A stretch of DNA of 64,000 bases from an uncultured Ruminiclostridium sp. (GTDB taxonomy: Bacteria > Bacillota > Clostridia > Oscillospirales > Ruminococcaceae), in NCBI GenBank assembly GCA_949878745.1, contig CATLBH010000003.1, forward strand, positions 49,958 to 113,957, written 5' to 3'. Made by a program: the position numbers and the translations under genes. The notes beneath the pieces are model-generated. The model was given only the letters and a program-made list of their open reading frames with translations, made no database searches and was not told the origin of the DNA. This document shows positions 15,522 through 23,697 of this stretch, piece by piece; the first letter of the stretch is position 1, and every line of letters begins with the position of its first letter.

Positions 15522-17933
15522 TCACACATTTACCTTGTTGACCTCCATCTCTCCGTTATAGTCCAGCAGCGCTTTGTCGCCGTTTTTTATACTCCCATCG
15601 GCTATAAGCTGCGCCAGCTTGTCCTCCGCCTCGGATACCACCAATCTCCTCAAAGGTCTTGCGCCGTAGGTTTTGTCCGTCCCCCTGGCTGTAAGTCCTT
15701 CCACCGCTTTTTCGGTATAGGAAAGAGAAATTCCCGCGTTTTCCGCTCTTTGGGACAAATCGTCCAGAAGCAGCCGACATATTTTTCCCATGGCTTCCTC
15801 GGACAAGGGCTCAAAAATTACCGTTTCATCAATTCTGTTAAGAAATTCGGGTTTAAAAAGCTTTTTAAGCTCCTTTTCGACTCTTTCCCTTGCGGCGGTG
15901 TTTTCATTGTCGGTGCCAAAGCCCATATTTACGCGTTTCTGAGCGATTTCTCTCGCGCCTATATTTCCCGTCATTATTATAATGGTATTGGCAAAGCTGA
16001 CTTTTTTTCCATCGGCGGAAGTAAGTATACCGTCCTCAAGAACCTGTAAAAGCAAATCGAAAACATCGGGGTGAGCTTTTTCGATCTCGTCAAGCATTAT
16101 CACAGAGTATGGCTTGCGGCGCACTTCCTCAACAAATTTTCCCCCCTGTTCAAAACCCACATATCCCGGAGGGGAGCCTATAAGCTTCGACACCGAGTGC
16201 TTCTCCATAAATTCGGACATATCGAGACGTATCAAAGCCCTCTCGCTCCCGAAAAGAGCCTTCGCAAGGCTTTTGCATAATCTTGTCTTACCCACTCCGG
16301 TAGGTCCGAGAAAGATAAACGAGCCTATCGGCCTTCCGGGCGCTTTCAGACCCGCTCTGCCTCTTTTCACCGCTTTTACTACCGCTTCCACCGCCTTATC
16401 CTGACCTATTACCTCTTTTTTAAGCTCGGTTTCCAGTTCCGAAAGCGCCCCCGACACCTCCGCCGTGATCCTTCCCACGGGTATACCGCTCCATTTTGAC
16501 ACTATCTCGCAAACGGAGTTTTCGTCCACAATGCTGTAATTTTCTCCCCTGTCGGCTCCGTTTTTCTTCTCGGTCTCTATGAGATTTTCCAAGGACTGTT
16601 CCTCGTCCCTGAGCTTTGCCGCCTTTTCAAAATCCTGCGCCTCAACGGTTTTCTTTTTTTCCTCCCGACAAGACTTAAGCTTTTCCTCCAATTTTTTCAC
16701 GGCGGGACTTTCCGAAAAAACCTTAAGCCGCTGTCCCGCCGCCGCCTCGTCAATAATGTCTATCGCCTTGTCGGGAAGCCTGCGGTCGTTTATATACCTT
16801 ACCGACAGCTTTACCGCCTCTTTTATCGCCATATCGCTTATTTTTATCTTATGATGGGCTTCATACTTATCCTTAAGCCCCATAAGAATCTTTTCCGCCG
16901 AGGCTTCGTCGGGCTCTTCGACGTTTATCGGCTGGAAACGGCGTTCCAAAGCGCCGTCCTTTTCTATATACCTTCTGTATTCGTCCACCGTTGTGGCGCC
17001 GATAAGCTGTATCTCACCGCGGGCAAGAAGGGGTTTCAGTATATTGGCCGCGTCTATTGCTCCCTCCGCCGCGCCCGCGCCCACAATATTGTGTATCTCA
17101 TCAATGAAAAGTATAGTGTCCTTGTCCTTTATCACCTCTTCCATCACTGTCTTTACTCTTTCCTCAAAATCACCCCTGTATTTTGCCCCAGCAATCATGG
17201 TCGTAATATCCAGCATAAAAATACTTTTGTTTTTCAGCATATCGGGCACGTCACCCGAAACTATTTTAAGGGCAAGCCCTTCCGCAACGGCGGTTTTTCC
17301 GACGCCGCTTTCCCCGATAAGACAAGGATTGTTTTTCCGGCGGCGCAAAAGGGTCTGTATCATTCTCTGTATTTCGCTTTCTCTGCAAAAAACGGGGTCT
17401 ATCCTGTTCTGCTCCGCCATGGCGGTAAGATCGCGTCCGTACTTGTTCATAAGCCCGTCGGAAGCGGAGCGCCGTTTGGTAAAGGGCATGGGCCCGTCCT
17501 TTTTCCCCCCGCGGCAGTCTTTAAGGCTTCCCTCTATGTCAAGCCCCATTTCACGTAAAAAAACGCTTCCGTAACACTCTTCGTCGCTTAACATAGCATA
17601 AAGTATATGCTCCGTTCCGACGAAAGAGGAATTTTCCTTTCTCGCCTCGGTAAGAGCCTTTTCAAGTATTCGCTTGCTTCGGGGAGTAAAGTCGGAAACG
17701 CCTAAATTGGTGGGTATTCCGCTTCCAACCGACTGCCTCAACTTGGATATAACGCCTTCTTTATTGATTCCCTGTTTTTGCAGAATATGACCCGCAACCC
17801 CGCTCTCGTCCGATAAAAGCCCGCAAAGAATGTGCTCGCTCCCCACATATGTGTGCCCGAGGGAAGAAGCCGTCTTTATGGAGCTGTTGAGCGCGGAATT
17901 GGCCTTTTCGGTAAAGCCGCTGAATTCTATCAT
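15522..17933 (-). CDS. clpC: ATP-dependent Clp protease ATP-binding subunit ClpC
   Basis: An 803-residue Hsp100 unfoldase that feeds proteins to ClpP or refolds them. Two Clp-N repeats occupy about 1-145 (TYVGSEHILCGLL; SSFVGTEHILYAML). AAA1 has Walker A GESGVGKT (207-214) and Walker B ILFIDE (274-279); a short UVR-like coiled middle lies at about 425-450; AAA2 has GPTGVGKT (543-550) and LDEIEKAHPD. The short middle domain separates it from ClpB. The ATG at 17931-17933 has AAAGGA 10 bases upstream. The usual neighbours ctsR, mcsA and mcsB are absent, and no CtsR-type heptad repeat was noticed. Confidence 0.95.
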   Translation of the reverse strand: MIEFSGFTEKANSALNSSIKTASSLGHTYVGSEHILCGLLSDESGVAGHILQKQGINKEGVISKLRQSVGSGIPTNLGVSDFTPRSKRILEKALTEARKENSSFVGTEHILYAMLSDEECYGSVFLREMGLDIEGSLKDCRGGKKDGPMPFTKRRSASDGLMNKYGRDLTAMAEQNRIDPVFCRESEIQRMIQTLLRRRKNNPCLIGESGVGKTAVAEGLALKIVSGDVPDMLKNKSIFMLDITTMIAGAKYRGDFEERVKTVMEEVIKDKDTILFIDEIHNIVGAGAAEGAIDAANILKPLLARGEIQLIGATTVDEYRRYIEKDGALERRFQPINVEEPDEASAEKILMGLKDKYEAHHKIKISDMAIKEAVKLSVRYINDRRLPDKAIDIIDEAAAGQRLKVFSESPAVKKLEEKLKSCREEKKKTVEAQDFEKAAKLRDEEQSLENLIETEKKNGADRGENYSIVDENSVCEIVSKWSGIPVGRITAEVSGALSELETELKKEVIGQDKAVEAVVKAVKRGRAGLKAPGRPIGSFIFLGPTGVGKTRLCKSLAKALFGSERALIRLDMSEFMEKHSVSKLIGSPPGYVGFEQGGKFVEEVRRKPYSVIMLDEIEKAHPDVFDLLLQVLEDGILTSADGKKVSFANTIIIMTGNIGAREIAQKRVNMGFGTDNENTAARERVEKELKKLFKPEFLNRIDETVIFEPLSEEAMGKICRLLLDDLSQRAENAGISLSYTEKAVEGLTARGTDKTYGARPLRRLVVSEAEDKLAQLIADGSIKNGDKALLDYNGEMEVNKVNV

Positions 17934-18019
17934 CTGTTTTAATTCCTTTCTTTTATTTTTCTTTTTCCGGAATACGGAAAATTTGTAACACAAAAACCCC
18001 ATCGGCATATATTGTAGTA

Positions 18020-18031
18020 TGAAACGTTTCA
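18020..18031. promoter_or_regulatory. 12-bp palindrome before the Cys-rich small gene
   Basis: TGAAACGTTTCA, a perfect palindrome with central CG lying between the divergent clpC and Cys-rich genes, 33 bases before the latter's ATG. Outer ATTGT / ACAAT also pair with a one-base offset. It may be an operator; the cognate protein is unknown. Confidence 0.35.
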
Positions 18032-18063
18032 AAACAATTTAAACAACCAAGGAGGAAACCAAT

Positions 18064-18249
18064 ATGTTTGGTAACAACTGCTGCTGGATCATAATCCTTA
18101 TTCTTCTCTTCACTTGCGGTGGCTGCGGCGGATGCGGCAACACCTTCGCAAACAACGGCTGTGGCTGCGGCAACAGCAACAACTGCGGATGCGGATGCAA
18201 CAACAACGGCTGCGGATGCGGCAATAACGACTGCGGCTGCGGCTGCTGA
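18064..18249 (+). CDS. Cys/Gly-rich 61-residue protein (high-cysteine HCB type)
   Basis: A 61-residue peptide with a hydrophobic start (CCWIIILILLFTCGG) and a tail made almost only of Gly, Cys and Asn in repeating G-C-G-C and N-N units, 19 Cys in total. It resembles the small proteins annotated in Clostridia as chorion class high-cysteine HCB proteins, whose function is unsettled; spore or envelope cross-linking is an inference. The gene is well formed: AAGGAGG 8 bases before ATG and a terminator directly after the stop. The pattern is repetitive at the DNA level too, so slippage may vary its length. Confidence 0.75.
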   Translation: MFGNNCCWIIILILLFTCGGCGGCGNTFANNGCGCGNSNNCGCGCNNNGCGCGNNDCGCGC

Positions 18250-18264
18250 TCGAAATTCGAAAAA

Positions 18265-18290
18265 AACGGCGGGGTTTCCCGCTGTTTTTA
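18265..18290 (+). terminator. terminator of the Cys-rich gene
   Basis: AACGGCGGG / CCCGCTGTT stem (one G-U-type mismatch) with GTTT loop and a following T run, 16 bases after the stop codon. Confidence 0.8.
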
Positions 18291-18316
18291 TTTATATGCG
18301 GAGGACAGGCACATTT

Positions 18317-18357
18317 AGAACCTGTCCACATAGGGATGGCGCGTAGATAGATTCTTA
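18317..18357. repeat. worn end of a family-1 element
   Basis: AGAACCTGTCCACATAGGGATGG matches the left end of the element at 551 with one change, then the match stops and the other end reduces to ATTCTTA. The rest of the 18291-18577 stretch shows only AT-rich leader sequence before typA. Confidence 0.6.
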
Positions 18358-18577
18358 TACTATTATTGTGCAATTTTTCCAATTCCTTATCCAAAGGAAA
18401 AAACAAGATTATTGAAAAAGTATCTATCTAAATGTCAAAAAAAAGAGTATAATATAGTATTGGTATTTAATAAAGTATTGATATTTATACTTTATTTTGT
18501 TTTTATCCACATCGGAAAGCGGACAAGCCGTTTTGCCGCATTACAACTTAACAGAAAAAAGAAAAGAGGAGATTCCC

Positions 18578-20404
18578 TTGGTAAGAGAAGATTTAAGAAA
18601 TATCGCTATAATAGCCCACGTAGATCACGGTAAAACCACCTTGGTTGACGAAATGCTGAAACAAGGCGGAATATACCGCGAAAATCAGGCTACCGTGGAA
18701 AGAGTAATGGACAGTAACGACCTTGAACGTGAAAGAGGAATCACGATATTGGCGAAAAACACATCCGTATACTACAAGGATGTTAAAATAAACATAGTGG
18801 ACACTCCGGGTCACGCGGATTTTTCCGGAGAAGTGGAGCGTATATTGAAAATGGTCAACGGCGTACTGCTTCTTGTGGACAGCTTTGAGGGCACAATGCC
18901 GCAAACCCGCTTTGTACTCCAGAAAGCGCTGGAGCTTGGCCATAAGATCATAGTGGTAGTGAACAAGACCGACCGCCCCGACGCCCGAAATAAAGAAGTG
19001 GTTAACGAAGTGCTGGAGCTTCTCCTTGACCTGGACGCTACCGAAGAACAACTGGACAGTCCCGTAGTATTTTGTTCCGGAAGAATGGGCTGTTCCTCCT
19101 ACAATCCCGACGATATGGGAAATGATTTCGTTCCGCTCTTTGACAAGATAGTGGAGCATATCCCCGCCCCCGAAGGGGACGAAAACGGAGAATTACAGGT
19201 TCTGGTGTCCTCCATAGACTACAACGACTATGTGGGAAGAATCGCGGTGGGACGCGTGGAAAGAGGAAAAATCAGGGTAAATCAGGAGGTGACGGTCTGT
19301 GACCATCATAACAGAACCTCCCCCTATAAATCCAAGATAGTGAGCCTGTACCAATTTGACGGACTCGGAAAAAAGCCGGTGGGAGAAGCTACCGTAGGCG
19401 ATATAGTGGCATTCAGCGGCATAGAGAACATCACCATAGGCGAAACGGTATGCAGCGCCGGAAATCCCGAACCGCTGCCCTTTGTAAAAATATCCGAACC
19501 TACCGTTGAAATGACCTTCTCGGTAAACGACAGCCCGTTCGCGGGAAAGGAAGGAAAATTCGTTACCTCACGTCAAATACGCGAAAGACTCAACCGCGAG
19601 CTTTTAAAAGACGTTTCCTTAAGGGTAAAGGACAGCGACTCCACCGACAGCTTCGACGTGGCGGGAAGAGGTGAAATGCACCTTTCCATTCTGATAGAAA
19701 CCATGAGAAGAGAGGGCTATGAGTTGTCTGTAAGCACGCCCCGCGTACTGTACAAGGAAATCGACGGAGTAAAATGCGAACCTATGGAAAGACTTGTAAT
19801 AGACGTGCCTTCCGACTCGGTTGGCGCGGTTATGAGCAAAATGGGCATTCGGAAGGGCGAAATGGTTTCCATGAACCCCATAGGAAGCCGAACCCGCATA
19901 GAATTTATTATTCCCGAACGCGGACTTTTCGGATACAAAAGCGAATTTCTTACCGACACCAAGGGCGAAGGAGTGATGAACACCGTTTTTGACGGATATC
20001 AGCCGTATATGGGAGACATTCCCACCAGAACCACGGGATCCCTCGTAGCCTTTGAAACGGGCACCGCCTGTGCCTACGGCATTTTTAACGTTCAGGACAG
20101 AGGTCAGCTCTTTATCGACGCGGGAACCGAGGTATACGAAGGAATGGTGGTAGGCGTTTCCCCGAAAACGGGAGATATTAACATAAATGTGTGCAAGAAA
20201 AAACACCTTACCAACACAAGAGCCAGCGGAAGCGACGAAGCCCTTCGCCTTATACCCTATAAGCGTATGAGCCTTGAAGAAAGCCTTGAATTTATCGGAG
20301 AGGACGAGCTTGTGGAGGTAACGCCCAACAGTATTCGAATCAGAAAGCGCATTTTAAACAACGAGCTTCGCGCCAAGGATCAGGCGAAGCATAAAAACAA
20401 ATAA
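18578..20404 (+). CDS. typA: ribosome-associated translational GTPase TypA/BipA
   Basis: A 609-residue GTPase of the EF-G class that binds ribosomes and aids 50S assembly and growth under stress. G1 AHVDHGKT (13-20), DTPGHADF (74-81) and NKTD (128-131) are intact, followed by the EF-G-like domains and the BipA C-terminal domain. The likely start is TTG at 18578-18580: AGAGGAGA lies 6 bases before it and the protein then begins VREDLRNIAII as in the family; the only upstream ATG adds 27 unrelated residues without a ribosome site. Confidence 0.95.
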   Translation: MVREDLRNIAIIAHVDHGKTTLVDEMLKQGGIYRENQATVERVMDSNDLERERGITILAKNTSVYYKDVKINIVDTPGHADFSGEVERILKMVNGVLLLVDSFEGTMPQTRFVLQKALELGHKIIVVVNKTDRPDARNKEVVNEVLELLLDLDATEEQLDSPVVFCSGRMGCSSYNPDDMGNDFVPLFDKIVEHIPAPEGDENGELQVLVSSIDYNDYVGRIAVGRVERGKIRVNQEVTVCDHHNRTSPYKSKIVSLYQFDGLGKKPVGEATVGDIVAFSGIENITIGETVCSAGNPEPLPFVKISEPTVEMTFSVNDSPFAGKEGKFVTSRQIRERLNRELLKDVSLRVKDSDSTDSFDVAGRGEMHLSILIETMRREGYELSVSTPRVLYKEIDGVKCEPMERLVIDVPSDSVGAVMSKMGIRKGEMVSMNPIGSRTRIEFIIPERGLFGYKSEFLTDTKGEGVMNTVFDGYQPYMGDIPTRTTGSLVAFETGTACAYGIFNVQDRGQLFIDAGTEVYEGMVVGVSPKTGDININVCKKKHLTNTRASGSDEALRLIPYKRMSLEESLEFIGEDELVEVTPNSIRIRKRILNNELRAKDQAKHKNK

Positions 20405-20413
20405 TGAATTGTA

Positions 20414-21391
20414 ATGAATTATATTAACATCGGAAATGTCCGAATAAAAAAAACGGCCGCCCTCGCCCCAATGGCGGGAATGGCGGACACCGCGTACAGG
20501 CTTATGGCCAAAAAATACGGCGCTGCTTTGGTATGCGGCGAAATGGCAAGCTGCAAGGGTTTATGCTATACCGACAGGAAAAGCGCCTCCCTCTTGGAAG
20601 TAACCGAAGAAGAAAGACCCATGGCGATACAGCTTTTCGGCAGCGAGCCCGATTTTTTTTCAAAGGCCGCGAAAATCGCCGAAGGATATAGGCCCGATTT
20701 TATCGATATAAACTGCGGCTGCCCCGTACCAAAAGTAGTAAGCACCGGAGCCGGCTCCGCTCTTATTAAAAATCCCAAACTTATAGGCGAACTGATAAAA
20801 GCGGTAAAATCGTCCACCGACATACCCGTAACGATAAAGATACGCTTAGGTTGGGACAGCGGCAATATCAACGCCGTCGAAGCGGCAAAAATTGCCGAGG
20901 ACAGCGGAGCGGCAGCAATAGCGGTGCACGGGCGGACAAAAACGCAGATGTATTCGGGAAAAGCCGACTGGGAATCCGTCGCCAAAGTAAAGGAAGCCGT
21001 CGGAATCCCCGTAATAGGAAACGGAGACGTAACCGACCCGCAAAGCTGCGAAGAAATGTACAAAAAAACGGGCTGCGACCTTGTTATGATAGGCAGGGGA
21101 AGCTACGGCAGGCCTTGGATTTTTGAAGAAATCGAGCGTTATTTCGAGACAGGCGAGCTTTTGCCCGAAAAAAGCCTTGAAGAAAGGCTTGAAATACTGT
21201 CCCGACATATCGGGCTAATAGTTTCCCTTAAGGGAGAAAGCGTTGGAATGCGCGAAGCGAGAAAACACGCCGTCTGGTATCTTAAAGGAATAAACAATGC
21301 GGCAAGTTATCGGAACAGATGCGGAACTCTTTGCACCCTCGAAGATTTTTACAGACTTAAAGATGACGTCCTGAACGACAATATGACGTAA
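20414..21391 (+). CDS. dusB: tRNA-dihydrouridine synthase DusB
   Basis: A 325-residue FMN enzyme that reduces uridine in the D-loop of tRNA using NADPH. The TIM barrel begins with LAPMAGMADTAYR; the catalytic Cys103 is in NCGCPVPK, KIRLGW and the phosphate-binding MIGRGSYGRPW follow. The helical tRNA-binding domain is at about 245-325. It starts 9 bases after typA and is probably co-transcribed. Confidence 0.93.
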   Translation: MNYINIGNVRIKKTAALAPMAGMADTAYRLMAKKYGAALVCGEMASCKGLCYTDRKSASLLEVTEEERPMAIQLFGSEPDFFSKAAKIAEGYRPDFIDINCGCPVPKVVSTGAGSALIKNPKLIGELIKAVKSSTDIPVTIKIRLGWDSGNINAVEAAKIAEDSGAAAIAVHGRTKTQMYSGKADWESVAKVKEAVGIPVIGNGDVTDPQSCEEMYKKTGCDLVMIGRGSYGRPWIFEEIERYFETGELLPEKSLEERLEILSRHIGLIVSLKGESVGMREARKHAVWYLKGINNAASYRNRCGTLCTLEDFYRLKDDVLNDNMT

Positions 21392-21460
21392 AGCGACCTA
21401 TTGTCAAATAAATATTCGGTATATACTGCGGAAAAATAACGGCGAAAGGACAGCGGTAAA

Positions 21461-22648
21461 ATGAAATTGCCATCAGCGGAAGATTTTTTCGCTTTTGATA
21501 TTAACAAAAGCGATTTTCTCGAAGCTTACCGACGCATAACGGCGGGGGGGAAAAACGCGGTAAACGCGTATACAAGGCTTTGCTCCGACCTTCTGTTAAA
21601 AGATAAAAGCTTTTCCGACTTTGTTCACGATACCTTGATATATTCCGAACAGCCGTTGATCGAGAAATATCTTAAAACGGAAAATCCCGCGATTTTAGCC
21701 GCCATAAGCTATGATATAAAGAGAATAAGAGAAATTTGCGCTTTGTCGGCGTCGGATTTTAAAAAGTATATGTCGGAGGCGCTTGGAAGGAACTTATCGG
21801 AATTGCCGGAATACGATAAAGGCGAATTCAGATACACGGCGGATTATTTTATCGACCGATGCAAAAAAAACGGCAGCGGAATTTTCGCCCGTTACAGAGC
21901 CTTCAGCTATGACGAATCAAAAAAATCCCTTGTTCCGGTGACAAATCCCGATCGGGTAAAGCTTTCCGACCTTAAGCGCTATGAAGTGCAAAGAGAACAG
22001 ATAGTGGACAATACAATGTGCTTCGTAAACGGAAAGCCCGCCTGCAATACCCTGCTTTACGGCGACAGAGGGACAGGCAAATCCAGCACGGTGAAAGCTT
22101 TGCTTAACGAATTCCCGCCGCTGAGAATGATAAGGCTTGACAAAACACAGGTTTCCTCCGTTTTTGAGCTGTACGAAAAAATATCCTCCGTTCCGCTGTA
22201 TTTTATCATTTTTATTGACGATCTTTGCTTTTCCGAAGACGACGACGGCTTTTTTATTCTAAAGCAGGCTTTGGAAGGCTCGCTCTCCGCAAAACCCGAC
22301 AACGTTCTTATATACGCCACAACCAACCGCCGTCATATCATAAAGGAAACCGCCGCTAACCGGGCGGAAAACTACATTCACAAAAGCGACGCGGTGGACG
22401 ACAATATGTCGCTGTCAGAGAGGTTCGGACTGTTTGTCACCTTCTCCGTCCCCAATAAAGACCAATTTATAGACATCGCCAAAAAAATAGCGGCCGATCG
22501 AGGAATAGATACCGACAGCGAAGCCTTTGAAGCGGGAATCGAGCGCTTCGCCTTAAAACGCGGCGGACGTTCGCCCCGCATTGCAAAACAGTATGTGGAT
22601 ATTCTCGAAGGAAGAATATCGTTAGGAATGGAAACGGATAGACTTTGA
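21461..22648 (+). CDS. DUF815 family AAA ATPase
   Basis: A 395-residue protein. An N-terminal helical region (1-180) precedes an AAA module with Walker A GDRGTGKS (201-208), Walker B IIFIDDL (249-255) and a sensor-like TTNRRHI. DUF815 proteins are widespread in Clostridia but have no settled function. GAAAGG precedes the ATG. It lies between dusB and a lipoprotein gene on the same strand, with no functional hint from context. Confidence 0.85.
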   Translation: MKLPSAEDFFAFDINKSDFLEAYRRITAGGKNAVNAYTRLCSDLLLKDKSFSDFVHDTLIYSEQPLIEKYLKTENPAILAAISYDIKRIREICALSASDFKKYMSEALGRNLSELPEYDKGEFRYTADYFIDRCKKNGSGIFARYRAFSYDESKKSLVPVTNPDRVKLSDLKRYEVQREQIVDNTMCFVNGKPACNTLLYGDRGTGKSSTVKALLNEFPPLRMIRLDKTQVSSVFELYEKISSVPLYFIIFIDDLCFSEDDDGFFILKQALEGSLSAKPDNVLIYATTNRRHIIKETAANRAENYIHKSDAVDDNMSLSERFGLFVTFSVPNKDQFIDIAKKIAADRGIDTDSEAFEAGIERFALKRGGRSPRIAKQYVDILEGRISLGMETDRL

Positions 22649-22658
22649 AAGGATAACG

Positions 22659-23591
22659 ATGATAAATTTCAAAAAGCCGATTGCCCTCCTGCTAAGCTGT
22701 TCTATACTTATTGCAGCTTTGGCGGGATGTGAAAAAGAGCCCGAGGAACAGCCTCCGGAAACGGAAGAAACCACCACGGAAGCCGAACCAGCGCCTTACC
22801 CCCTGTCCATCAATCATACGGAAATAAAGGCCAGGCCGGAAAAGGTAGTATGTCTGTCCCCCGCCGTCGCCGAAACAATTTTTGAAATGGGCTTCGGTGA
22901 AACCGTAATCGGCAGAAGCGGCTACTGCGACTATCCCGATGAGGTTCTTGCCGCCAAAGACGTAGGCACCGCCGCGAATCCCGATATAAACGCAATAACC
23001 GACCTTATGCCCGATCTGGTAATAACTTCGACTCCTCTTGCTTCAAAAGATATTTTCACAATGGAACAAGCGGGGATCACTACCGTTCTTATTCCCGCGC
23101 CCACCACTTTAAAAGGTTTTTCTTCCATATATATCGCCATCGGACTTATATACGAGGGTCTGTTTACGGGAACAGAAAAGGGCGAGGAAGCATATTCGGA
23201 AATATCAAAGCTTCTGGGCAACGCCGAAGCCGTAAATATAGGTAAATTCATATACGTTACCGAAAACGTTACCGTAGCGGGAGGAAATACTTTTGAAAGC
23301 GCGGTTTTATCCTGTTTCGGCACAAATCTCGCCAAGGAAGGCAGCGGATATACCTATGACAAATCCCTGCTTTTGGAGAACCAACCCGATGTTATATTGC
23401 TTAACGGCAAATACACGAGAGATACGTTAATGAACGACGAAATACTGTCACAGCTGAACGCGGCAATAAATTACAAAATAATTTATATAGACAATATTTT
23501 CTTTGAAAGGCCTTCGGAAAGAATAAAGGAACTTATAAACACGCTTCTTGAAGATTATAAGAATCTCGGTGCCGATGTCGCCTTCGAATAA
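22659..23591 (+). CDS. BtuF/FhuD-like ABC transporter substrate-binding lipoprotein
   Basis: A 310-residue lipoprotein: signal peptide, lipobox LAGC (Cys at about 24), an acidic Glu/Thr linker, then a periplasmic-binding-protein type III fold (VVCLSPAVAETIFEMG, DLMPDLVITS). Such proteins bind cobalamin, heme or ferric siderophores. No permease or ATPase gene is adjacent, so it is an orphan that must use a distant transporter, or it has another surface role. AAAGGA precedes the ATG. Confidence 0.83.
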   Translation: MINFKKPIALLLSCSILIAALAGCEKEPEEQPPETEETTTEAEPAPYPLSINHTEIKARPEKVVCLSPAVAETIFEMGFGETVIGRSGYCDYPDEVLAAKDVGTAANPDINAITDLMPDLVITSTPLASKDIFTMEQAGITTVLIPAPTTLKGFSSIYIAIGLIYEGLFTGTEKGEEAYSEISKLLGNAEAVNIGKFIYVTENVTVAGGNTFESAVLSCFGTNLAKEGSGYTYDKSLLLENQPDVILLNGKYTRDTLMNDEILSQLNAAINYKIIYIDNIFFERPSERIKELINTLLEDYKNLGADVAFE

Positions 23592-23611
23592 CTTTTACTT
23601 TACTTCCGCAC

Positions 23612-23639
23612 TTGACTTTTAGCCAAATTTTGCTATAAT
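23612..23639 (+). promoter_or_regulatory. promoter of alaS
   Basis: TTGACT, 16-base spacer, TATAAT about 60 bases before the start codon. The leader is too short for a T-box, and none of the T-box motifs is seen. Confidence 0.65.
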
Positions 23640-23697
23640 AATTATTGATCGTAATTTTAATAATACAAATTCATCATATGAAAGGTCGGCATAGGAT

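Noticed and set aside
18110..18406. Ser/Arg- and Ala-rich frames overlapping the Cys-rich small gene.
   Set aside because: They arise from its repetitive codons read in other frames; only the Cys/Gly frame has a ribosome site and terminator.
23592..23697. Possible T-box leader before alaS.
   Set aside because: Only about 60 transcribed bases, without T-box sequence, specifier loop or terminator.
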